64,000 nucleotides of DNA from Ovis canadensis (lineage: Eukaryota > Chordata > Mammalia > Artiodactyla > Bovidae). A program made the translations under genes and the position numbers. Below the pieces are notes generated by a model that saw nothing but the letters and a program-made list of their open reading frames with translations, searched no databases and was not told the origin of the DNA. Of the stretch, positions 24,280-36,390 are shown in pieces. The stretch spans positions 20,271,001 to 20,335,000 of the forward strand of contig NC_091246.1 of NCBI RefSeq assembly GCF_042477335.2. Direction: 5' to 3'. Positions within the stretch are counted from its first letter, which is position 1. Each line of letters opens with the position of its first letter.

Positions 24280-25479
24280 CTACTTTCCCTTTTTGGCATC
24301 TTTCTTGGCGTCCTTCTTGGCGTCCTTCTTGTCATCCTTCTTGGCGTCCTTCTTTGCATCCTTCTTGGCATCCTTCTTGGCTGCATCCTTTGGTTCACTT
24401 TCTGCCTCGCCAGGCTTCTTCTCATCCTTCTTTTCTTTTTTACTATCCTTCTTCTTCAAATCTTTTTTGTCCTTTGATTCATCACCTTTCTCACCGGCTT
24501 TCTTTGGATCTTTTTTCCCTTCCTTATCCTTCTTTGCATCTTTCTTTTCACCTTCTGATTCTGTAGCAGACTCCTTGCCCTTCTTTGAACCTTTCTTAAC
24601 TTTACCTTTTTTGTCATCTCCTTTTTCACCTTCTGATTCTGTAGCAGACTCCTTGCCCTTCTTTGAATCTTTCTTATCTTTTTTGTCATCTTTCTTTGCA
24701 TCTTCTTTTTCGCCTTCTGCCTTTGAATCAGACTCCTTGCCCTTCTTTGAACCTTTCTTACCTTTACCTTTTTTGTCATCTCCTTTTTCACCTTCTGATT
24801 CTGTAGCAGACTCCTTGCCCTTCTTTGAACCTTTCTTACCTTTACCTTTTTTGTCATCTCCTTTTTCACCTTCTGATTCTGTAGCAGACTCCTTGCCCTT
24901 CTTTGAATCTTTCTTATCTTTTTTGGAATCTTTCTTTGCTTCTCCTTTTTCACCTTCTGATTCTGTAGCAGACTCCTTGCCCTTCTTTGAATCTTTCTTA
25001 TCTTTTTTGGAATCCTTCTTTGCATCTCCTTTTTCACCTCCTGAATCTGAAGGAGACTCCTTGACCTTCTTTGAGCCCTTCCTATCTTTTTTAGCACCTT
25101 TCTCTCCACCTGCTTTTTCATCTTCAGATTCTGTCGCTGATTCCTTGCCCTTCTTTGAACCTTTTCTCTCTTTTTTTAAGTCTTTCTTTTCATCTGGTTT
25201 CTCTTCTTGAGCTTTTGAAAGTTTCCTGGATTTTTCCTTCGAATCTGTGGCCTCTGCTTCTGAATCTGATTTGTCCTTGTCTTCTTTACTTTTCTTAGGC
25301 ATCAAAGATGAAGGTTTAGCTGCCTTTTTAGCATCCTCCTTGGAGGGAGAAGTTGCTTTCTGGGGATGCTGACTCCTGGCAGCTAAATAAACAGATGGTC
25401 TCTCAGAAATTCTCATTAAAGAACGGTGCATCCATAAAGGTCGTTTACGATCTCCCCTTAACTTCTCTGCATCATAATT
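24280..25479 (-). CDS. CYLC2: CYLC2 coding exon 4, repetitive Lys/Glu/Ser-rich domain
   Basis: This 1200-nt terminal coding exon follows an AATATTTCAG acceptor and ends with TAG at 24282-24280. It supplies residues 61-459. The conserved non-repetitive part (residues about 61-96) contains [20 protein letters not shown]. Residues about 172-388 are eight tandem units of 26-28 residues built on [12 protein letters not shown]-[D/E]-x-KK...SKKG. The last ~35 residues are a KKDA-type tail. Family members consist largely of such KKD/E repeats; I recall about 350 residues for human and nearly 490 for bovine cylicin-2, so 459 may be a repeat-number variant. The extreme composition (Lys, Asp/Glu, Ser) produces long spurious ORFs on both strands here. 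There is no signal peptide or membrane segment. Confidence 0.95.
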   Translation of the reverse strand, partial: NYDAEKLRGDRKRPLWMHRSLMRISERPSVYLAARSQHPQKATSPSKEDAKKAAKPSSLMPKKSKEDKDKSDSEAEATDSKEKSRKLSKAQEEKPDEKKDLKKERKGSKKGKESATESEDEKAGGEKGAKKDRKGSKKVKESPSDSGGEKGDAKKDSKKDKKDSKKGKESATESEGEKGEAKKDSKKDKKDSKKGKESATESEGEKGDDKKGKGKKGSKKGKESATESEGEKGDDKKGKGKKGSKKGKESDSKAEGEKEDAKKDDKKDKKDSKKGKESATESEGEKGDDKKGKVKKGSKKGKESATESEGEKKDAKKDKEGKKDPKKAGEKGDESKDKKDLKKKDSKKEKKDEKKPGEAESEPKDAAKKDAKKDAKKDAKKDDKKDAKKDAKKDAKKGK

Positions 25480-26659
25480 CTGAAATATTGGTTAGAATAA
25501 TGATGAACAATTTGTGTGTGAATTACACAGCCATTTTTACCAGATATTGAATGCATTCAACTTTGACCATGAAAATATTTTAGATTTTGATTAATAGAGG
25601 ATAAATGGTAGCTTACATAGTTTATTGTGCTTTTAAAAAAAATTTGTTCCTTGTTGTACTAAAGGACAGTCATACCTCATTTTGGGGCTAATTTTAATTT
25701 AGAGGACCTTCATAATTCCCTCAAGATTTATGTTAAAATGCTCAGAAACCTCCACTTTCTAATGACATATCATAAGCTCTTTTCACAATCATGAGAGACT
25801 TTTATTTTTTTTTTTAAACTCTATGTTCTTGAAGCTTGTTGGAATATCTTACCCACTTGCCATTTCTATGCTAACTCAGGAACTAATTATTCTCTAATAT
25901 CTAAAAGTTTTATGTTCAAGCATATCCTGGTCTCTATTGTCACGTTCAAGATTTCTGGAAGTTTGAATGCTACCTGTGGTTAAAATTAAAAGCCTGGTAC
26001 TCTTCTCCTTGACAAGATATAATTTGAACATCAGCTAAGAACCTGTAATAATGAAAGCAATAATCTTTCATTGACAACTAGTTTCTGCAGAATGGTGTAT
26101 TCTGTTTTCAACTCCTAGTCAAATATTTTTAAAAAGTTAATTGCAAAAATAACAAATTTTGGAAAGAATGTTAATGAATCGTGAAACAAACAAGAAAGAA
26201 AAAAGAAAGAAGAACATTAAAAAAAAAAAACAGAAGAAATTGGGTTACATCAACAAGAGTTGAAGATACATCATTTGGTGAAAACTTTTCTTGAAATTTT
26301 TCATATTCCATGATGATCCCAGAAACATTGGGAAATATTAATCTTCTAATGCTCAGAATTCTGAATTATGTATTTCTGGAAATGAGAAAGCATTGAAACT
26401 TTCTCAGTGTATGATGTAACTCCATGATTCTAATGAGGGGATATCTCCAGCTCTGGAATATTTTCTGAATGTTCATACTAACTGTAATATTAGGATATCA
26501 AGATTTCTATGTTTCTTGGATACATATTTTCTGTAATGTGATATTGCTGAACTAATATTTGATAGAAAATATGGGAATATTTTTTTATATAGTGAAATGC
26601 AAAGAAAATAGATCTACTTTCTCCAAGTAGTAGAATTGAATTACCTTTAACTGTACTAT

Positions 26660-26884
26660 TCATGGACTGCCCAGGTGGCACTAGTGGTAAATAAGCTGCC
26701 TCTTAATTTAAGAGGCATAAGAGATGGGGATTAGATCCCTGTGTTGGGAATATCCCCTGGAGAAGGGTATGGAAGTACACTCCAGTATTCTTGCCTGGAG
26801 AATCTCATGGAGAGAGGAGTCCAGTGGGCTACAGTCGATAAGGTTGCAAAGAGTTAGAAACTACTGAAGCGACTTAACACACAT
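26660..26884 (+). mobile_element. Bov-tA SINE in CYLC2 intron 3 side region
   Basis: CATGGACTGCCCAGGTGGCACTAG to GAAGCGACTTAACAC, a diverged plus copy between exons 3 and 4 of CYLC2, antisense to the gene. Confidence 0.8.
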
Positions 26885-27133
26885 GTATGGTCCAGTATGC
26901 TAGTTAAAAGCCTCATGTGAACTGAATCCAATTACATTATAAGATCCAATTTCTCAGTTGCACTAGTCTCATTTCAAATGTTCAGTAGCAATATTGGAAT
27001 TAGAATGTAAAGATATAAAATACTTCCATCATCACAGAAATCCCATTGGTCAGCCCTGATCTATAACATATATAAAATATTCATGATTTTAAGATTATTA
27101 TGAGTAACATTATATAACTTTTTCAATACTCAC

Positions 27134-27255
27134 AGGACTTATATTTTCTCGTAGTTGGGAAGGTTTTGATCTCCTTCTTTTTCCTGGCCTTGGTGGTTTG
27201 GGAAATACCAGGGCAAAGTGTTGCTGATTCCATGATTTTTTGCTTAATTCACTGA
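27134..27255 (-). CDS. CYLC2: CYLC2 coding exon 3
   Basis: This 122-nt exon finishes the Val codon started in exon 2 and encodes 40 residues beginning [15 protein letters not shown] and including a Pro/Arg/Lys-rich run ([16 protein letters not shown]). The acceptor on the minus strand is a T-rich tract ending TATTTCAG, and the donor is GTGAGT at 27133-27128. It ends exactly on a codon boundary, so exon 4 begins in phase 0. The basic Pro/Arg block suits a protein that packs into the sperm perinuclear theca. I see no internal stop or frameshift. Confidence 0.92.
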
Positions 27256-27713
27256 CTGAAATAAAAAACAAAAAATAAGTATACATCTCAGAGTAAATAG
27301 AATTTTATCAGGTCTAAAATGGCAGTAAGGTAATTGTATGTAAATGAATAAATAAATGATATAAATTATGGTTTCATGCATTTGGTAATATTTGAAAATT
27401 ATTATTATTAATATGAGGAAATTAAATTTGATCATTTTAAAATTTTCACCAGCTTTATGGTTAGCTATATAGTCACTGTGAAACTAATATAGTCTATAAT
27501 GTAAATAGAAAGAAGCAGTTTTACTGTTTCCTCTTCATCCTTCTATCTCTCCATTCTAGATTTTTATTTTTAATACTCTTTTGGTTGGAATACAATTCTG
27601 CTGAGAACAGAAAATGTGGTAACTACTTCTGTAGCTTCCAACTCACTTAGCACATTTCTTGTTTAAAATAATCAGTAAATATACAATTGGGTCTAAGATA
27701 TTCTTTTTTTTTT

Positions 27714-27919
27714 GTACTTTATTTCTGCTTTTTATTTATTTTATTTTATTTTTTTTATCATGTACATATGCTTTTATTTCTTCATAGATTCCCAGAGTAT
27801 GACCACAGAATTAAACATTACTGTGCAAAATTAAATTGTTAAAGATACTTCCAGTTTACATTTTCAAAATATTTAGTCATTGTCCCATCATTAATATATT
27901 TTTGTGTTCCCTCACACTC
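27714..27919 (-). other. Putative 3'-transduced segment at the end of the intronic L1
   Basis: About 205 bp lie between the L1's own A-rich end (27920-27954) and a second A-run (T10 on the plus strand, 27704-27713) that abuts the 13-bp target duplication. The segment is not L1 3' UTR. On the minus strand it carries several AATAAA signals (27718-27723 and within about 27732-27750) shortly before the final A-tail. This is the signature of L1 read-through past a weak poly(A) site, with the flank of the source element carried along. Confidence 0.75.
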
Positions 27920-28234
27920 TTTTTTTAAAAATTTTTTTAAATTTTTTTAATTTTAAAATCTTTAATTCTTACATGTGTTCCCAAACATGACCCCCCCTCT
28001 CACCTCCCTCCCCATAACATCTCTCTGGGTCATCCCCATGCACCAGCCCCAAGCATGCTGTATCCTGCGTCAGACATAGACTGGCGATTTGATTCTTACA
28101 TGATAGTATACATGTTAGAATGCCATTCTCCCAAATTATCCCACCCTCTCCCTCTCCCTCTGAGTCCAAAAGTCCATTATACACATCTGTGTCTTTTTTG
28201 CTGTCTTGCATACAGGGTCGTCATTGCCATCTTC

Positions 28235-31200
28235 CTAAATTTCATATATATGTGTTAGTATACTGTATTGGTGTTTTTCTTTCTGGCTTACTTCACTCTG
28301 TATAATCGGCTCATTTCATCTATCTCATCAGAACTGATTCAAATGAATTCTTTTTAACGGCTGAGTAATACTCCATTGTGTATATGTACCACTGCTTTCT
28401 TATCCATTCATCTGCTGATGGACAGCTAGGTTGTTTCCATGTCCTGGCTATTATAAACAGTGCTGCGATGAACATTGGGGTACATGTGTCTCTTTCAATT
28501 CTGGTTTCCTCGGTGTGTATGCCCAGCAGTGGGATTGCTGGGTCATAAGGTAGTTCTATTTGCAATTTTTTAAGGAATCTCCACACTGTTCTCCATAGTG
28601 GCTGTACTAGTTTGCATTGCCACCAACAGTGTTAGGAGGGTTCCCTTTTCTCCACACCCTCTCCAGCATTTATTGCTTGCAGATTTTTGGATCGCAGCCA
28701 TTCTGACTGGTGTGAAGTGGTACCTCATTGTGGTTTTGATTTGCATTTCTCTAATAATGAGTGATGTTGAGCATCTTTTCATGTGTTTGTTAGCCATCCG
28801 TATGTCTTCTTTGGAGAAATGTCTATTTAGTTCTTTGGCCCATTTTTTGATTGGGTCGTTTATTTTTCTGGAGTTGAGCTGCAGGAGTTGCTTGTATATT
28901 TTTGAGATTAGTTGTTTGTCAGTTGCTTCATTTGCTATTATTTTCTCCCATTCAGAAGGCTGTCTTTTCACCTTGCTTATAGTTTCCTTTGTTGTGCAGA
29001 AGCTTTTAATTTTCATTAGATCCCATTTGTTTATTTTTGCTTTTATTTCCAGAATTCTGGGAGGTGGATCATAGAGGATCCTGCTGTGATTTATGTCGGA
29101 GAGTGTTTTGCCTATGTTCTCCTCTAGGAGTTTTATAGTTTCTGGTCTTACATTTAGATCTTTAATCCATTTTGAGTTTATTTTTGTGTACGGTGTTAGA
29201 AAGTGATCTAGTTTCATTCTTTTACAAGTGGTTGACCAGTTTTCCCAGCACCACTTGTTAAAGAGATTGTCTTTACTCCATTGCATATTCTTGCCTCCTT
29301 TGTCAAAGATAAGGTGTCCATATGTGTGTGCATTTGTCTCTGGGCTTTCTATTTTGTTCCATTGATCTATATGTCTGTCTTTGTGCCAGTACCATACTGT
29401 CTTGATGGCTTTGTAGTAGAGCCTGAAGTCAGGCAAGTTGATTCCTCCAGTTCCATTCTTCTTTCTCAAGATTGCTTTGGCAATTCGAGGTTTTTTGTAT
29501 TTCCATACAAATCTTGAAATTATCTGTTCTAGTTCTGTGAAAAATGTGGCTGGTAGCTTGATAGGGATTGCATTGAATTTGTAAATTGCTTTGGGTAGTA
29601 TACTCATTTTCACTATATTGATTCTTCCAATCCATGAACATGGTATATTCCTCAATTTATTAGTGTCCTCTTTGATTTCTTTCATCAGTGTTTTATAGTT
29701 TTCTATATATAGGTCTTTAGTTTCTTTAGGTAGATATATTCCTAAGAATTTTATTCTTTTCGTTGCAATGGTGAATGGAATTGATTCCTTAATTTCTTTT
29801 TCTACTTTCTCATTATTAGTGTATAGGAATGCAAGGGATTTCTGCATGTTGATTATATATCCTGCAACTTTACTATATTCATTGATGAGCTCTAGTAATT
29901 TTCTGGTGGAGTCTTTAGGGTTTTCCATGTAGAGGATCATGTCATCTGCAAACAGTGAGAGTTTTACTTCTTCTTTTCCAATTTGGATTCCTTTCATTTC
30001 TTTTTCTGCTCTGATTGCTGTGGCCAAAACTTCCAGAACTATGTTGAATAGTAGCGGTGAAAGTGGACACCCTTGTCTTGTTCCTGACTTTAGGGGAAAT
30101 GCTTTCAATTTTTCACCATTGAGGATAATGTTTGCTGTGGGTTTGTCATAGATAGCTTTTATTATGTTGAGGTATGTTCCTTCTATTCCTGCTTTCTGGA
30201 GAGTTTTTATCATAAATGGATGTTGAATTTTGTCAAAGGCCTTCTCTGCATCTATTGAGATAATCATAAGGTTTTTATTTTTCAATTTGTTAATGTGGTG
30301 AATTACATTGATTGATTTGCGGATATTGAAGAATCCTTGCATCCCTGGGATAAAGCCCACTTGGTCATGGTGTATGATCTTTTTAATGTGTTGTTGGATT
30401 CTGATTGCTAGAATTTTGTTGAGGATTTTTGCATCTATGTTCATCAGTGATATTGGCCTGTAGTTTTCTTTTTTGTGTGTGACATCTTTGTCAGGTTTTG
30501 GTATTAGGGTGATGGTGGCCTCATAGAATGAGTTTGGAAGTTTACCTTCCTCTGCAATTTTCTGGAAGAGTTTGAGGAGGATAGGTGTTAGCTCTTCTCG
30601 AAATTTTTGGTAGAATTCAGCTGTGAAGCCGTCTGGACCTGGGCTTTTGTTTGCTGGAAGATTTCTGATTATAGTATCAATTTCCGTGCTTGTGATGGGT
30701 CTGTTAAGATTTTCTATTTCTTCCTGGTTCAGTTTTGGAAAGTTGTACTTTTCTAAGAATTTGTCCATTTCTTCCACGTTGTCCATTTTATTGGCATACA
30801 ACTGCTGATAGTAGTCTCTTATGATCCTTTGTATTTTGGTGTTGTCTGTTGTGATCTCTCCATTTTCATTTCTAATTTTATTGATTTGATTTTTCTCTCT
30901 TTGCTTCCTGATGAGTCTGGCTAATGGTGTGTCAATTTTATTTATCCTTTCAAAGAACCAGCTTTTGGCTTTGTTGATTTTTGCTATGGTCTCTTTTGTT
31001 TCTTTTGCATTTATTTCTGCCCTAATTTTTAAGATTTCTTTAACTCTGGGGTTCTCCAATTCTTCCTTTTCTAGTTGCTTTAGGTGTAGAGTTAGGTTAT
31101 TTATTTGACTTTTTTCTTGTTTCTTGAGGTATGCCTGTATTGCTATGAACTTTCCTCTTAGCACTGCTTTTATAGTGTCCCACAGGTTTTGGGTTGTTGT

Positions 31201-32037
31201 GTTTTCATTTTCATTAGTTTCTATGCATATTTTGATCTTTTTTGATTTCTTCTGTGATTTGTTGGTTATTCAGAAGTGTGTTGTTCAACCTCCATATTTT
31301 GGAATTTTTAATAGTTTTTCTCCTGTAATTGAGATCTAATCTTAATGCATTATGGTCGGAAAAGATGCTTGGAATGATTTCGATTTTTTTGAATTTATCA
31401 AGTTTAGATGTATGGCCCAGGATGTGATCTATCCTGGAGAAGGTTCCGTGAGCACTTGAAAAAAAGGTGAAATTCATTGTTTTGGGGTGAAATGTCCTCT
31501 AGATATCAATTAGGTCTAACTGATCTAATGTATCATTTAAAGTTAGCATTTCTTTGTTAATTTTCTGTTTAGTTGATCTGTCCATAGGTGTGAGTGGTGT
31601 ATTAAAGTCTCCCACTATCATTGTGTTATTGTTGACTTCCCCTTTCATATTTGTTAGCATTTGTCTTACATATTGCGGTGCTCCTATATTGGGTGCATAT
31701 ATATTTATAATTGTTATATCTTCTTCTTGGATTGATCCTTTGATCATTATGTAGTGACCTTCTTTGTCTCTTTTCACAGCCTTTGTTTTACAGTCTATTT
31801 TATCGGATATGAGTATTGCCACTCCTGCTTTCTTTTGGTCTCTATTTGCGTGGTATATCTTTTTCCAGCCCTTCACTTTCAGTCTGTATGTGGCCCTTGT
31901 TTTGAGGTGGGTCTCTTGTAAGCAGCATATAGAGGGGTCTTGTTTTTGTATCCATTCGGCCAGTCTTTGCCTTTTGGTTGGGGCGTTCAACCCATTTACG
32001 TTAAGGTAATTATTGATAAGTATGATCCCGTTACCAT
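28235..32037 (-). pseudogene. L1 ORF2 (endonuclease-reverse transcriptase), several inactivating changes
   Basis: The expected ATG is at 32037. The frame is lost by a 1-bp change near 32000, regained at 31990, interrupted by a TAG at 31501-31499 where a Tyr codon is expected, shifted near 31220, then open for 864 codons (31164-28570). It shifts again around 28580 and meets a TAG near 28322 (Trp expected). Visible motifs are the endonuclease QETHL and GDFNTP, the SDHNALR box in the 31477-31214 piece, and the reverse transcriptase FADDMILY. The C-terminal cysteine region is present. The long open RT segment indicates a fairly recent insertion, but the element is inactive as it stands. Confidence 0.9.
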
Positions 32038-32088
32038 TTACTTTATTGTTTTGGGTTCGGGTTTATACACCCTTTTCGTGTTTCCTGT

Positions 32089-33016
32089 CTAGAGAATATC
32101 CTTTAGAATTTGTTGGAGAGCTGGTTTGGTGGTGCTGAATTCTCTCAGCTTTTGCTTGTCTGTAAAGCTTTTGATTTCTCCTTCGTATTTGAATGAGATC
32201 CTTGCTGGGTACAGTAATCTGGGCTGTAGGTTATTGTCTTTCATCACTTTAATTATGTCTTGCCATTCCCTCCCGGCCTGAAGAGTTTCTATTGAAAGAT
32301 CAGCTGTTATCCTTATGGGAATCCCCTTGTGTGTTATTTGTTGTTTTACCCTTGCTGCTTTTAACATTTGTTCTTTGTGTTTGATCTTTGTTAATTTGAT
32401 TAATCTGTGTCTTGGCGTGTTTTGCCTTGGGTTTATCCTATTTGGAACTCTCTGTGTTTCTTGGACTTGGGTGATTATTTCCTTCCCCATTTTAGGGAAG
32501 TTTTCAACTAGTATCTCCTCAAGGATTTTCTCATGATCTTTCTTTCTGTCTTCTTCTTCTGGGACTCCTATAATTCGAATGTTGGAGCGTTTCATATTGT
32601 CCTGGAGGTCTCTGAGATTGTCCTCATTTCTTTTAATTAGTTTTTCTTGTTTCCTCTCTGATTCATTTATTTCTACCATTCTATCTTCTATTTCACTAAT
32701 CCTATCTTCTGCCTCCATTATTCTACTATTTGTTGCCTGCAGAGTGTTTCTGATCTCATTTATTGCGTTATTCATTATATTTTGACTCTTTTTTTATTTC
32801 TTCTAGGTCCTTGTTAAACCTTTCTTGCATCTTCTCAATCCTTGTCTCTAGGCTATTTATCTGTGATTCCATTTTGATTTCAAGATTTTGGATCATTTTC
32901 ACTATCAATATTCGGAATTCCTTCTCAGGTAGATTCCCTACTTCTTCTTCTTTTGTTTGGTTTGGTGGACAACTCTCCTGTTCCTTTACCTGCTGAGTAT
33001 TCCTCTGTCTCCTCAT
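32089..33016 (-). pseudogene. L1 ORF1 (RNA-binding chaperone), one frameshift
   Basis: An N-terminal part from ATG at 33016 (82 residues, MRRQRNTQQVKEQ..., with coiled-coil heptads) runs out at about 32768. The remainder continues in another frame from 32775 to 32089 (228 residues). The second piece contains the coiled coil (EAEDRISEIEDRM), the RRM region with IRIIGVPEEED, and the C-terminal domain ending QQILKDIL. The two pieces overlap by a few bases; a small indel at about 32775 separates them. L1 ORF1p normally forms trimers that coat L1 RNA. This copy cannot make the full protein. Confidence 0.88.
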
Positions 33017-34585
33017 CTTGGTTATATTGCTGTGTTTGGGGTGGCCTTTTTATATTCTGGTAATTTGTGGAGTTCTCTTTATTATGGAGCTTCCTCACTG
33101 TGGGTGGGGTTTTATCAGTGGCTTGTCAAGGTTTCCTGGTTAGGGAGGCTTGTGTTGGAGTTCTGGTGGGTGGAGCTGGATTTCTTCTCTCTGAAGTGCA
33201 GTGGAGTGACCAGTAATGGGTTATGAGACATCAAAGGTTTTGGGATAATTTTGAGCTGCCTGTATATTGAAGCTCAGGGGAGTGTTCCTGTGTTGCTGGA
33301 GAATTTGCGTGGTATGTCTTGTTTTGGAACTTGTTGGCCCTTGGGTGGAGCTTGGTTTTGGTGTAGGTATGAAGGCATTTGATGAGCTTCTATTGCTTAA
33401 TGTTCCCTGAATTCAAGAGTTCTCTAATGTTTTCAGGCTTTGGATTTAAGCCTCCTGCTTCTGGTTTTCAGTTTTATTTTTACAGTCGTCTCTAGACTTC
33501 TCCATCTATACAGCACCGATGATAAAACCTCTAGGTTAAAGATGAAAAGTTTCTCCACATTGAGGGACACTCAGAGAGGTTCACTGAGTTACAAGGAGAA
33601 AAGAAAATGGAGGGGGTAGTTAGAGGTAACTGGGATGAGATGAGGTGAGATCAAAAGAGGAGAGAGCAAGCTAGCCAGAAGTCACTTCCTTATGTGTGCT
33701 GTATAGTCTGGACCGCTCAGATGTATTTACAGAGTTATACGGGGAAGAGGAGAGGGAGGAAGTAGACAGAGGTGTCCAGGAGGATAGGAGAGAGGAATGA
33801 GAAGGAGAGAGACAAATCCTGCCAGTAACCAGTTCCTTAGGTGTTCTCCACTGTCTGGAACACACAGAGATTCACAGAGTTGGATAGAGACGAGATGGGG
33901 GAGAAAAGAGACAGAGGCCACCTGGTGGAGAAAAAGGAGAGTCCAAAGGAGGAGAGAGTGGTCAAGCCAGTAATCTCGCTCTCAGGTAAACCTGGGTAGT
34001 GAAGTTTGGGTTTTTAAATGTACAAAATTAACAAAAACCTAAGAGCAGAGATTAAAAATCTGTTTTTGAAGACAATGGTCTGCTTTTCTGGTTGCCTGAT
34101 GTCCTCTGCCAGCCTACAGCAGTTGTTTTGTGGAGTTTGCTCAGCGTTGAAATGTTCTTTTGAGGAATTTGTGAGGGAGAAAGTGGTCTTCCCATCCTAT
34201 TCCTCCGCCATCTTTTCCTCTCTCGCTAAGATATTCTTAATTATTAATCATTTTCTAAGCTACAAGAGTAAATGTTATATGCCCAAGAACTGCACTGTTA
34301 TAAGTGATATACTAATGAACAAAATTGATAAGGAGTACCTACAGAATTATGATTATGATGATTGAGTTATATAGAAACTATAATATAAACAGTTAAAAAC
34401 ATTAAGGTTACCAATGAGATCAGTGAAAGAGATATGTTTACTCAATTTAAATATGTACAAAACATGCTATATATGAGACTTGTCATTCTAAAGACAGAAT
34501 CAGGATCAGTGAGAAAATATGCAAAATGAAAAATGAGTTTAAGTTCAATATATGGGTTAAAATTGATTACTTGATATCAGAGAAG

Positions 34586-34712
34586 GAGAAGGAAATGGCA
34601 ACCCACTCCAGTATCCTTGCTTGGAAAATCTCATGGACAGAGGAGCCTGGTGGGCTGCAGTCCATGGGGTCACAAAGAGTCGGGCATGACTAAGCAACTA
34701 ACACTTAGTTAC
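34586..34712 (+). mobile_element. Bov-A SINE fragment
   Basis: GAAGGAGAAGGAAATGGCAACCC to GGCATGACTAAGCAACTAACA; half unit without the tRNA-like head, between the intronic L1 and CYLC2 exon 2. Confidence 0.82.
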
Positions 34713-35100
34713 ACTTCAACATCAGGTTGACTGGCCTTGTCAAGTAATGAATTCTTTGTCAGTTATAAGTCTGGTACAGAGTATCAGGAATGTAGCATAA
34801 GACATTTCTGACACAGATGAGAAGTTGTTTATCCATTTTTTACACTGCTTTTCATGTAAGATTTTCTGATTTTTTTGAGTTCTAACATGTAAATTTGTTC
34901 TTATTTATGTTGCTAAACATATTTACTTAATTTTCTTTGAATTAAAGACAAAATATCTTTAGAAGGTATTTACTGAACCCGTCATAAAAGTGCTTGAAAA
35001 ATTAAAAGTTGATTTTTAATAATGCTCCATAACAGCTGTTGTTATATTACTTATCCCTAAAATTACTTACACATTTTTTTAAAAATGAACTCTTTCTTAC

Positions 35101-35141
35101 CTGGAACGTAATTATCATATGCTCCAAAGTTTATTTTTTGG
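35101..35141 (-). CDS. CYLC2: CYLC2 coding exon 2
   Basis: This 41-nt exon completes the Phe codon from exon 1 and encodes QKINFGAYDNYVP plus the first base of a Val codon. It is preceded by a TTTTAATAG acceptor and followed by GTAAGA. The tyrosine/asparagine-rich stretch AYDNY is characteristic of the cylicin-2 N-terminus. The exon lies about 0.9 kb upstream, in the direction of transcription, of the full-length L1 in intron 2. It is too short for ORF finding; the assignment rests on sequence match, splice sites and phase. Confidence 0.88.
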
Positions 35142-36390
35142 CTATTAAAATAAGAGGGAAAAGTTTTAATCAATTTATATAAAATCACTCTATTTAATTA
35201 TCATTATTACACACAAACACTAGCCACTGCAAGCTAGAGAAATAGTTTGCATTCTTTCTGTTTATTATGTAAGATCACAGAAAAATGGAGAGCAGTAAAT
35301 ACATGTTTTTAGCACAAACTTCAACATAATTAAAATGAGGTGGGTAAAGATTTTTTCAGAAAAAACTCAATTGACATATCTTAAATATTGACATTTATGA
35401 TTTATTTTTAATGTGAAACCATGAGTGAAATTTTCCCCACTCTGTGTTCCAAAGACTCTTAAAATTGAACTGTAAGACACTACAAGAATTATAAGATATA
35501 GTCTTAAAAAGACTATGCTTAGGTAAGGCCAGATCCTCAAAATAATCTCAGAATTTAACCGAATCCAAATTAATAAATGGTTTTCCCATGAGATGCGAAT
35601 GTGTGTATGTGCGTGTTGGTCAGTGGTTACCACAATTATTGATATGGATTTTGATGTTTTCAAGATAAATAAAACTGGTGTTATAAAGTAGTTTCTATTT
35701 GTCTTAGCAGTATAAATGCATGTTTATGCTGACAAAGAAACATTTTACATCTAATTCTTATTTATTTTAACTAAGGCACATAATATGATCTGTTAAAGGA
35801 ATATATTTATACATTAGCCCATTATATTATAAAAATAAAGTCACTGATGATCATGAGTTTCAGTTTTACACACACACACACATGCATCCACCTAAAAACA
35901 CACATGACCACAAAGCATTTTACTTTTTTTTGACATTGCATAAATAATACTAATAAAATATAGTAAAAAAAAAAAAAGTATCTTGGTAGCTTCATTACAA
36001 TTTTAGTTCCCAGCAAAAAACCTGGCACACGTTTGCCACTCTACAAAAAATTTGAATTAATTAATTGAATAAAATTGAAGATGTATTGACTATTAAGTTA
36101 TCTGACCTAGTATTTCTTGACTGGAGATGTGTATTAAAATTACTTGTCCTACTATATCTAAATCTCTAAGCTTAGATCTAGCCAATGTACATTTATACAC
36201 TGGTGAAATTTTTTTTTTTCAACCATGGTTATAAACTTTTTTTTTTCTAAGTGTTCTGAAACAGGAAACACGTTATTATATATGAAATTTTAAAGTGGTA
36301 CATAAGCATGGTCCATGAAATTGTATGTAATCTCTGAGGAATATTCTTTGATCATAAAGAAATTGAATTAAAAATCAGTAACAAAATTAC

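Larger units (their letters stand above)
27706..34225 (-). mobile_element. Full-length ruminant L1 (L1_BT-like) in CYLC2 intron 2
   Basis: The element is bounded by perfect 13-bp target-site duplications CTAAGATATTCTT at 27693-27705 and 34226-34238. Read on the minus strand it has a 5' UTR starting near the motif GATGGCGGAGGAATAGGATGG (about 34190-34213), ORF1, ORF2, and a 3' UTR ending in an A-rich tract at about 27920-27954. About 205 bp of further non-L1 sequence and a second A-tail follow. The target on the minus strand is TT/AAGAATA, close to the L1 endonuclease consensus TT/AAAA. Both ORFs are broken, so it is not autonomous. It is in the same orientation as CYLC2, so its poly(A) signals are in sense within the intron. 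Confidence 0.9.

Noticed and set aside
24456-25121. 221-codon Arg/Lys-rich ORF in another minus frame of CYLC2 exon 4
   Set aside because: Overlaps the real frame shifted by one base; the low-complexity repeat keeps it open by chance.
24555-25205. CRISPR-like regular repeats
   Set aside because: The tandem units are coding, imperfect, without unique spacers, and in a mammalian gene.
24293-25210. 305-codon Ser/Phe-rich plus-strand ORF opposite CYLC2
   Set aside because: It is the mirror of the Lys/Glu/Ser codons of CYLC2 exon 4 (TTT/TCC from AAA/GGA) with the same repeat period; the minus frame has the conserved family blocks and splice sites.
28598-29074. 158-codon plus-strand ORF and similar ones across 28.6-33.2 kb
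   Set aside because: Antisense shadows of L1 ORF2 and ORF1, with hydrophobic composition typical of reversed A-rich coding sequence.
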